This document shows, piece after piece, positions 1-4,465 of a DNA stretch of 5,762 bases. The notes below the pieces were generated by a model. That model did no database searches, was not told the DNA's origin, and worked only from the letters and a program-made list of their open reading frames with translations. The DNA is taken from positions 1,228 to 6,989 of the forward strand of contig DKBI01000192.1 in NCBI GenBank assembly GCA_002451175.1. Direction: 5' to 3'. The DNA comes from Betaproteobacteria bacterium UBA6904 (GTDB lineage Bacteria; Pseudomonadota; Gammaproteobacteria; Burkholderiales; SG8-39). The first letter of the stretch is position 1. Each line of letters begins with the position of its first letter. Made by a program: the position numbers and the translations under genes.

Positions 1-369
1 GGAACGCCGCTGGATCTGACCATGGGCCATGTCAACGTCATCTGGCAGGGCGACGCCAACAGCATGGCGCTGCGCGCGCTCGGGGCCTGCACCTCGCCGG
101 CGAGCGCGCTCAATCTCAGCGGCGCCGAAACGGTCAGCGTGCGCGCGCTGGCCGAGGCCTTCGGGCGGCATTTCAAGCGCGAGCCGGTGTTCACCGGCAA
201 GGAGGCCGCGACCGCCTGGCTGGTCGACAGCAGCGAAGCGCATCGCCTGTTCGGCCGGCCGAGCGTGTCCCTGGACACCATGATCGCCTGGCAGGCCGAC
301 TGGATCGCGCGCGGCGGTGCGTCCCTGGGCAAGGACACGCATTTCGACACCCGTGACGGCAAATATTAA
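1..369 (+). CDS. NAD-dependent epimerase/dehydratase family protein, C-terminal part (5' end outside window)
   Basis: The reading frame is open from base 1 and ends at TAA 367-369, giving the last 122 codons of a longer gene; the ATG at 22 is internal because coding runs through it. The fragment looks like the C-terminal substrate-binding half of an extended short-chain dehydrogenase (SDR). It contains DLTMGHVNVIWQGDAN, then ALNLSGAETVSVRALAEAFG, the common 'lnlsG.e.vsvreLa..fg' pattern of NAD-dependent epimerases, and it ends in GKDTHFDTRDGKY, a tail I recall from one SDR subfamily. The Rossmann motif (GxxGxxG) and catalytic YxxxK would lie upstream and cannot be seen, so neither activity nor substrate can be confirmed. 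The GNAT gene follows on the same strand after 44 nt, so the two are probably co-transcribed. The family call is fairly secure; the reaction is unknown. Confidence 0.8.
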   Translation, partial: GTPLDLTMGHVNVIWQGDANSMALRALGACTSPASALNLSGAETVSVRALAEAFGRHFKREPVFTGKEAATAWLVDSSEAHRLFGRPSVSLDTMIAWQADWIARGGASLGKDTHFDTRDGKY

Positions 370-370
370 G

Positions 371-409
371 AGGCCGGCGTCGAGGAGTATCCCCTCGGCG
401 GAGCGGCCT
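371..409 (+). other. Nested hairpin in the leader of the GNAT gene
   Basis: An outer 6-bp stem pairs AGGCCG (371-376) with CGGCCT (404-409), and an inner 5-bp stem pairs CGAGG (381-385) with CCTCG (393-397). The likely Shine-Dalgarno GGAG (400-403) lies between the inner and outer right arms, so the fold could partly hide it. There is no T-run, so an intrinsic terminator is unlikely. Such stems also arise by chance in GC-rich DNA. Confidence 0.3.
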
Positions 410-413
410 GCGC

Positions 414-1289
414 ATGCATATGAACGCTGAGCAGGCGGTGCGCGAGCATGCTCTCGGCCCGGAGCATCTGGCGGGCGCGATGGCCTTGTCGCGCGCGGCG
501 AACTGGAATCAGAACGAGGCGGACTGGCGCTTGATGCTGCGCCTGGGCCAGGGCTTCGGCCTGTCCGCACCCGACCAGACGCTGCTCGCCAGCACGGTCG
601 TCCTGCCTTACGAAACCGAGTTCGCCTGGATCAGCATGGTGCTGGTCTTGCCCGAGCACCGACGCAAAGGTTATGCCTCGCGCCTGCTGCGCCGGGCGCT
701 CGCGCACCTGCAGGACCGAAGGCTGACCGCGCTGCTCGACGCAACCGCTGCGGGACACACGGTCTACGTGCAAGAAGGGTTCGCGGACTGCTGGGGCTTT
801 CAGCGTTATGCGCTGAGCGCCAAGCCCGCGGCGACCCGGCCCCAGGAACCGCCCGATTCGCGCATCCGGCGCCTGAAGGACTCCGACTGGCCGCGCCTGC
901 TCGCGCTGGACGCCCCGGCCTTCGGCGCCAGCCGCGAAGCGCTGCTGCGCGCACTGGCGCAGCGCCTGCCCGAAGCGGCGCTGGTTGCCGAGCGCGGCGG
1001 CGAACTGTGCGGCTATCTGCTTGGACGCGACGGGCGCGAGGCGCGCCAGCTCGGGCCGCTGGTCGCGGCCGATGCGCAGCTCGCGCAGGCCCTGCTGACC
1101 CGGGCTTTGCGCGACACCGCGGCACCGCTATACCTGGATATTCTCGACCGGCAGACTGGATTGCGCGATTGGGCGCAGCAGCAGGGTTTCGCGGTGCAGC
1201 GCCCGTTCACGCGCATGGTGCGCGGCGCGGCGCGCGCGCCCGGCGATCCCGCCACCGTGATGCTGGTGGCGGGTCCGGAACTCGGATAA
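414..1289 (+). CDS. GNAT family N-acetyltransferase with two GNAT domains
   Basis: This is a 291-residue cytoplasmic protein predicted to transfer an acyl group from acyl-CoA to an unknown amine. The N-terminal GNAT domain spans about residues 10-135 and contains the acetyl-CoA pyrophosphate loop VLPEHRRKGYASRLL (78-92), where R83-R84-K85-G86-Y87-A88 fits R/QxxGxG/A. A second, weaker GNAT-like domain runs from about 149 to 270, starting IRRLKDSDWPRLLALD, with no clear R/QxxGxG/A loop, and ends in RPFTRMVRG, a C-terminal signature I associate with tandem-GNAT (YitH/YitI-like, GNAT_18) proteins. The second half may therefore bind substrate or be structural. ATG 414 is preferred over the in-frame ATG at 420 because GGAG (400-403) sits 10 nt upstream of it. 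The gene follows the epimerase-type gene and converges on the binding-protein gene. Its link to the transport genes is unclear. Confidence 0.88.
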   Translation: MHMNAEQAVREHALGPEHLAGAMALSRAANWNQNEADWRLMLRLGQGFGLSAPDQTLLASTVVLPYETEFAWISMVLVLPEHRRKGYASRLLRRALAHLQDRRLTALLDATAAGHTVYVQEGFADCWGFQRYALSAKPAATRPQEPPDSRIRRLKDSDWPRLLALDAPAFGASREALLRALAQRLPEAALVAERGGELCGYLLGRDGREARQLGPLVAADAQLAQALLTRALRDTAAPLYLDILDRQTGLRDWAQQQGFAVQRPFTRMVRGAARAPGDPATVMLVAGPELG

Positions 1290-1344
1290 CGGCGGATCTG
1301 CCGTTCCCCGCAGGCGCGGGGCGGACGGTAAGGCTGCGCCTTAC
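1288..1344. terminator. Three consecutive hairpins between convergent genes (candidate bidirectional terminator)
   Basis: Three perfect short inverted repeats fill the convergent gap: AACGGC/GCCGTT (1288-1293 and 1300-1305, 6-nt loop), CCCCGC/GCGGGG (1306-1311 and 1316-1321, 4-nt loop) and GTAAGGC/GCCTTAC (1328-1334 and 1338-1344, 3-nt loop). The first overlaps the GNAT stop codon and the third overlaps the stop codon of the binding-protein gene. No arm is followed by a U-rich tract on either strand, so these are not textbook intrinsic terminators. They may stabilise 3' ends or support weak or Rho-assisted termination from both sides. Confidence 0.45.
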
Positions 1345-2351
1345 TTGGTCATCTTGATCGACTTGTCCAGGAATTCGTTGCTGTAGGCCGCTTTCACGTC
1401 GAAGGGCTTGTCCAGGCCGATATAGGTTTTCACCAGATCGTAGTCGGCAGCCATGCGCGCATCGTCGTGCCAGCCCAGCGCCACGGTTTTGGAGGTCTTG
1501 TCGCTCATCAGCACTTCCACCAGCTGCCAGTTGGTCATTTCGTTGTCGTACTTGAGCGCGCCGTTGGCGTCGACCAGCGCCTGCACGCAGGGCTTGGGAT
1601 CGGCGACGCAGGCGGCGAAAGCTTTCTGCGTGACTTTGACGAAGCCCGCCACGGTGTCCTTGTTCCCCTGCAGGTATTTGGCGTTGACGATGATCGAGTT
1701 GCCGTAGGGGTTCAGGCCGGCGTCGCGCCAGGCGAGAAAGCCCATGTCGTCGCCCAGTTCGCGCTTGAACACGTGATGCAGGTTGTAGAACGAAGTGACC
1801 GCGTCGACCGATTTGGCCTTGAGCGCGGCAAGCTTGGAGTTGGCGTCGATGTTCACCCAGGTCACGGACGTCGGGTCGATGCCGTTGGCCTTGGCCAGCG
1901 CCGGCCACATGGTGCGCGCGCCGTCGCCGGGCGGGTTGCCGATCTTCTTGCCGGGCAAGTCCTTCACCGACTTGATGCCCGAGCTCTTCAGCCAGTACAG
2001 GCCCTGCGGCGAGTTGGCATAGACGTTGTACACGCCCACGACTTCGGCGCCCTTGCCGCGCAGCGTCAGGGCGTTGGCCATGTCGGCCAGGCCGATCGGA
2101 TTGGCGCCGGCGCCGACTTTCTGGATCGCGAGCGCCGAGCCCTTGCCCTGTTCGATATTGAGGTCGATGCCGGCCTGGGAATACCAGCCCATTTTCTTCG
2201 CGTAGTAATAGGGCGCATGGTCGCCGCCTGCCACCCAGTTGAGGATGAAATCGACTTTCTCGGTCTTTTGCGCCACAGCGGGGCCGCTGAGGGCGAGCGC
2301 CGTCGCGGCTGCTGCCGCCGCTGCAAGTTGGTGGAAGCGGGGTGTGGTCAT
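1341..2351 (-). CDS. ABC transporter periplasmic solute-binding protein, NMT1/THI5-like
   Basis: This 336-residue protein is predicted to be exported and to capture a small organic ligand for an ABC importer. Residues 1-27 form a signal peptide: a short N-region with R5, an alanine/leucine-rich core (9-21) and an AVA|Q signal-peptidase I site after A27. The mature part begins with VDFILNWVAGGDHAPYYYAKK (33-53 region), then MGWYSQAGIDLNIEQGKGSA, typical of NMT1/SsuA-type proteins. Other hallmarks are ADMANAL (89-95), GKKIGNPPGDGART (134-147) and NPYGNSIIVN (214-223). C248 and C255 (CVADPKPC) could form a periplasmic disulfide. The start is fixed by GAGGAG (2363-2358) six nt upstream of ATG. 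Relatives bind thiamine pyrimidine precursors, riboflavin, nitrate/sulfonates or other compounds, so the ligand cannot be assigned. A permease gene lies at 3698-4456 on the other strand; no ATPase is nearby. Confidence 0.93.
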   Translation of the reverse strand: MTTPRFHQLAAAAAAATALALSGPAVAQKTEKVDFILNWVAGGDHAPYYYAKKMGWYSQAGIDLNIEQGKGSALAIQKVGAGANPIGLADMANALTLRGKGAEVVGVYNVYANSPQGLYWLKSSGIKSVKDLPGKKIGNPPGDGARTMWPALAKANGIDPTSVTWVNIDANSKLAALKAKSVDAVTSFYNLHHVFKRELGDDMGFLAWRDAGLNPYGNSIIVNAKYLQGNKDTVAGFVKVTQKAFAACVADPKPCVQALVDANGALKYDNEMTNWQLVEVLMSDKTSKTVALGWHDDARMAADYDLVKTYIGLDKPFDVKAAYSNEFLDKSIKMTK

Positions 2352-2357
2352 GGGGTT

Positions 2358-2363
2358 CTCCTC
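2358..2363 (-). promoter_or_regulatory. Shine-Dalgarno site of the solute-binding protein gene
   Basis: On the minus strand this reads GAGGAG, followed by 6 nt (AACCCC) and the ATG at 2351. It is one of the strongest ribosome-binding sites in the window and fixes the start, which in turn gives a complete signal peptide. Confidence 0.8.
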
Positions 2364-2411
2364 GGTGGGTATGCGGACGACTGTAATTGGTGTATGCGCA
2401 CGCGAACAGCG

Positions 2412-2440
2412 ATGGTACCGAGGCGAAATTTTGCTGTCAA
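2412..2440 (-). promoter_or_regulatory. Predicted sigma70-type promoter of the solute-binding protein gene
   Basis: On the minus strand a perfect -35 box TTGACA (2440-2435) is separated by exactly 17 bp from TACCAT (2417-2412), which matches TATAAT at 4 of 6 positions. Transcription would start near 2405, giving a leader of about 54 nt before the ATG at 2351. The GC content of the surrounding sequence makes a chance match at this spacing less likely, but this remains a sequence prediction. Confidence 0.6.
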
Positions 2441-2463
2441 CGAAGTATTCCGCCGCCGCGCTA

Positions 2464-2488
2464 TTGACAGATTTTCAGTATGTATGCA
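2464..2488 (+). promoter_or_regulatory. Possible rightward promoter of the DHDPS-family gene (good -35, weak -10)
   Basis: TTGACA at 2464-2469 is a perfect -35 box facing the DHDPS-family gene. No good -10 lies at 16-18 bp; the best AT-rich candidates, TATGTA (2479-2484) and TATGCA (2483-2488), are too close (9 and 13 bp). The promoter may need an activator, or it may use different boxes. The palindromic operator at 2492-2507 immediately follows, where a bound repressor would block initiation or early elongation. Confidence 0.35.
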
Positions 2489-2491
2489 AAA

Positions 2492-2507
2492 GTAACCAAT
2501 CGGTTAA
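2492..2507 (-). promoter_or_regulatory. Palindromic operator, site A (candidate TetR-family binding site)
   Basis: On the minus strand the site reads TTAACCGATTGGTTAC, two 6-bp half-sites (TTAACC and GGTTAC, symmetric at 5 of 6 positions) separated by 4 bp. It is 13/16 identical to TTAACCGTTTGGATAA at 5510-5525 in front of the TetR gene. It lies 15 bp upstream of the ATG of the DHDPS-family gene and downstream of the rightward -35 box, a position suited to repression. The leftward promoter core is about 50 bp away. Protein binding is inferred from repetition and symmetry only. Confidence 0.6.
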
Positions 2508-2509
2508 TT

Positions 2510-2514
2510 GAGGA
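2510..2514 (+). promoter_or_regulatory. Shine-Dalgarno site that decides the DHDPS-family start
   Basis: GAGGA lies 8 nt upstream of ATG 2523. A longer in-frame start at TTG 2508 overlaps this site and has no ribosome-binding site of its own, so ATG 2523 is chosen. Confidence 0.7.
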
Positions 2515-2522
2515 CGTCGGCG

Positions 2523-3584
2523 ATGGGTTTGCTTTGGGCCGATTGGCCGCCCGAAGTGCTGGCCGTGCTGCGGCGCGGGGCGGTGATCCCGGCGCATCTG
2601 CTGGCGCTGGACGCCGGGCGCAGGCTCGATGCACGCCGCCAGCGCGCGCTGGCGCGCTATTACCTCGACGCCGGCGCCGGCGGGCTCGCCGTGGGCGTGC
2701 ATTCGACGCAGTTCGCCATACGCGAACGCGGGCTCTATGAGCCGGTGCTGCAGCTCGCCATGGACACGGCCCGGTCGTGGACCCGGCGGCCGCTGGTGAT
2801 GATCGCCGGGCTGGCCGGCCAGACTGAGCAGGCGCGGCGCGAGGCCGCGATCGCGCGCGGCCTGGGTTATCACGCGGGCCTGCTGTCGCTCGCCGCCATG
2901 AAAAGCGCCTCCGAGGACGAGCTCATCGCGCACTGCGCGGCCATCGCCGCGGAAATTCCGGTGGTGGGCTTCTACCTGCAGCCGGCGGTGGGCGGGCTGC
3001 ATCTGCCGGCCTCGTTCTGGCGCCGCCTGGCCGAGATGGACAACGTCGTTGCCATCAAGATGGCGCCGTTCAACCGCTATCGCACGCTCGACGTCATGCG
3101 CGGCGTGGTCGAGGCGCGCGCCGAAGAGCGCATCACCCTGTACACCGGCAACGACGATCACATCGTGCTGGACCTGGTCACGCCCTTCGCGTTCAAGCGC
3201 GACGGCGCGGAGCTGAGCCTGCGCATCAAGGGCGGCCTGCTGGGCCACTGGAGCGTATGGACCAAGACCGCGGTGGAGCTGCTCGCGCGCATCCAGGCGG
3301 CGGTCGCGGCCGGCGCGATTCCACCCGAGCTGCTGGCGCTGGATTCCAAAGTCACCGACTGCAACGCGGCGTTTTTCGACGTGGCGCACGATTTCCACGG
3401 CTGCATCGCCGGCTGCCACGAAGTGCTGCGCCGCCAGGGTCTGCTGCAAGGCATCTGGTGCCTGGATCCGGCAGAAGGCCTGTCCGCCGGCCAGGCCGAG
3501 GAAATCAGCCGCGTCTTCGCGAGCTACCCGGAATTCGACGACAGCGCCTTCGTCAGGGCGAATCTGGAGCGCTGGCTGGAATGA
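2523..3584 (+). CDS. Dihydrodipicolinate synthase (DapA)-family protein, non-canonical lyase/aldolase
   Basis: This 353-residue cytoplasmic protein belongs to the class I aldolase family (DapA, N-acetylneuraminate lyase and relatives), a TIM barrel that acts through a Schiff base between a lysine and an oxo-acid substrate. The Schiff-base lysine is K179 in VVAIKMAPFNRY (175-186), and the catalytic tyrosine is Y151 in VGFYLQPAVGG (148-158). The usual GTTGE loop is replaced by GVHSTQF (58-64), and the arginine that follows the tyrosine in true DapA (YxxPxRT) is missing. The protein is also about 60 residues longer than the usual 290-300, with a long C-terminal part carrying FHGCIAGCHEVLRRQG (291-306). 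It is therefore unlikely to be the lysine-pathway enzyme; its substrate is unknown. It has its own control region with an operator shared with the TetR gene, and the ABC permease follows on the same strand after 113 nt. Confidence 0.87.
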   Translation: MGLLWADWPPEVLAVLRRGAVIPAHLLALDAGRRLDARRQRALARYYLDAGAGGLAVGVHSTQFAIRERGLYEPVLQLAMDTARSWTRRPLVMIAGLAGQTEQARREAAIARGLGYHAGLLSLAAMKSASEDELIAHCAAIAAEIPVVGFYLQPAVGGLHLPASFWRRLAEMDNVVAIKMAPFNRYRTLDVMRGVVEARAEERITLYTGNDDHIVLDLVTPFAFKRDGAELSLRIKGGLLGHWSVWTKTAVELLARIQAAVAAGAIPPELLALDSKVTDCNAAFFDVAHDFHGCIAGCHEVLRRQGLLQGIWCLDPAEGLSAGQAEEISRVFASYPEFDDSAFVRANLERWLE

Positions 3585-3600
3585 GGCGGCGCGCACGCGC

Positions 3601-3642
3601 TGCGGCACGGGCCGCCGCGGCGGACTGCGCATCCGTGCCGTA
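3601..3642 (+). other. Strong hairpin between the DHDPS-family gene and the permease gene
   Basis: CGGCACGG (3603-3610) and CCGTGCCG (3633-3640) form a perfect 8-bp inverted repeat, extendable to 10 pairs with one G-U. The loop contains the perfect 12-bp palindrome CCGCCGCGGCGG (3612-3623). No T-run follows, so it is not a standard intrinsic terminator. It may act as an mRNA-stabilising or processing structure that sets the ratio of the two gene products, or as a partial terminator. Confidence 0.5.
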
Positions 3643-3701
3643 TGATCACGCCCATGGACCGCGTTTCACCTGAAACCAAATTTAGCCGAGCACAACCATG
3701 A
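3642..3701 (+). CDS. Possible 19-residue leader ORF coupled to the permease gene
   Basis: ATG 3642 opens MITPMDRVSPETKFSRAQP and stops at TGA 3699-3701, overlapping the permease ATG (3698) as ATGA. A second in-frame ATG is at 3654. The overlap is the classic arrangement for translational coupling, and the permease has only a weak ribosome-binding site of its own. Against it, no clear Shine-Dalgarno precedes either ATG, and short ORFs of this kind occur by chance. It could be a coupling leader peptide or nothing. Confidence 0.2.
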   Translation: MITPMDRVSPETKFSRAQP

Positions 3702-4456
3702 ACGACACCGCGCGCCGCTACGTTTTCGCCATCCTGTCCCACGCCCTGCTGATCCTGGCGTGGTATCTGTTCGTCAAGATCGGCGAAGTGCCCAAGTTCG
3801 TCATGCCCTCGCCGCAGGCGACGCTGGCGGCGCTGTTCAGCGGCACTTACCGCTGGTGGGACAATGTGTTGGTCACCTGCGTGGAGATTTTCGGCGGCTA
3901 CGTGCTCGCGGTGGCGGTCGGCGTCGGGCTGGCATTGTCCTTCTCCTGGTCGCGCATCTGGGAGGACGCGATGATGCCGGTGCTGGTGAGCCTGAACATG
4001 ATTCCCAAGGTCGCCCTGGGGCCGCTGATCATCGTCTGGTTTTCCTACGGCATGTTTCCGAACATGCTGATCGCGTTTTCCATCGGCGTGTTTCCCATCG
4101 TGCTGACCACGGCGCGGGGCCTGCGCGAGGTCGAGCCCGAGCTGCTCGATCTGGTGCGCAGCCTGAGCGGCTCGAAATGGCAGGTGTTCAGCAAGATCCA
4201 GCTGCCCGGCGCGCTGCCTTATATTTTCTCCGGCATGAAAGTGGCAGCGGTGCTGGCCGTCGCAGGCGCCATCGTCGGCGAGTTCCTCGGCTCGGAAAAG
4301 GGGCTGGGCTACCTGATGCTGCAGGTGCAGGTGACCCTGGACACCGCCGCGATGTTCATGGCGGTGATCCTGATCACCATGATAGGCGTGACGCTGTACG
4401 GCCTGGTGCTGCTGCTCGAGCACCTGATGGTGGTGCGCGACGCGCGCGTCAACTAG
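3698..4456 (+). CDS. ABC transporter permease, SsuC/TauC (BPD_transp_1) type
   Basis: This 252-residue inner-membrane protein has hydrophobic stretches at about 9-26, 58-82, 93-115, 120-138, 180-197 and 218-241, matching the six-helix layout of SsuC/TauC/ThiX-type permeases. The cytoplasmic EAA loop that contacts the ATPase is at about 145-180: EVEPELLDLVRSLSGSKWQ, with G158 and the IQLPGALP (167-174) ending. The N-terminal VMPSPQATLAAL (35-46) is the 'lPsP..v...l' element typical of the subfamily. Start ATG 3698 has only a weak upstream purine stretch; no better in-frame start was seen. It is the natural partner of the binding protein at 1341-2351. The ATPase subunit is not in the window: the gene converges with the MetE-like gene after 9 nt. 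The transported substrate is unknown. Confidence 0.93.
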   Translation: MNDTARRYVFAILSHALLILAWYLFVKIGEVPKFVMPSPQATLAALFSGTYRWWDNVLVTCVEIFGGYVLAVAVGVGLALSFSWSRIWEDAMMPVLVSLNMIPKVALGPLIIVWFSYGMFPNMLIAFSIGVFPIVLTTARGLREVEPELLDLVRSLSGSKWQVFSKIQLPGALPYIFSGMKVAAVLAVAGAIVGEFLGSEKGLGYLMLQVQVTLDTAAMFMAVILITMIGVTLYGLVLLLEHLMVVRDARVN

Positions 4457-4464
4457 CCGCGCGT
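4440..4464. terminator. GC hairpin at the convergent permease / MetE-like gene ends
   Basis: ACGCGCG (4440-4446) pairs with CGCGCGT (4458-4464) across an 11-nt loop containing the permease stop codon. An alternative fold is the perfect palindrome GACGCGCGCGTC (4439-4450). There is no T-run on either strand, so termination activity is doubtful. Only 9 nt separate the two stop codons, so termination signals for each strand may lie inside the opposite gene. Confidence 0.25.
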
Positions 4465-4465
4465 T

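Noticed and set aside
22..24. ATG at 22 as the start of a complete 115-residue protein
   Set aside because: The frame is open through base 1, and the encoded sequence is a family C-terminus lacking the Rossmann fold, so this is a truncated gene, not a small one.
2381..2396. Possible operator half-site ATTGGTGTA in the leader of the binding-protein gene
   Set aside because: Only the ATTGGT arm matches; the other arm is absent, so it cannot be distinguished from chance.
1467..2495. Long antisense ORF (342 codons) opposite the binding-protein gene
   Set aside because: Its translation has no recognisable domain and is an Ala/Arg/Val/Gly-biased shadow of a well-supported gene; long antisense frames are common in GC-rich DNA.
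2508..2522. Upstream TTG start for the DHDPS-family gene
   Set aside because: It would overlap the Shine-Dalgarno sequence GAGGA that serves ATG 2523, and it has none of its own.
2475..3632. Long minus-strand ORF (385 codons) opposite the DHDPS-family gene
   Set aside because: The plus-strand frame carries clear family motifs (K179, Y151) and a ribosome-binding site; the antisense frame has Gln/Arg/His-rich low-information sequence.
3672..3687. Possible third operator copy before the permease gene (GAAACCAAATTTAGCC)
   Set aside because: It matches only one half-site (AACCAA), with 7/16 identity to site A on the plus strand and no symmetric second arm.
3524..4423. Minus-strand ORF (299 codons) opposite the permease gene
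   Set aside because: It is His/Gln-rich antisense of a hydrophobic membrane protein; the permease frame has the EAA loop and membrane segments.
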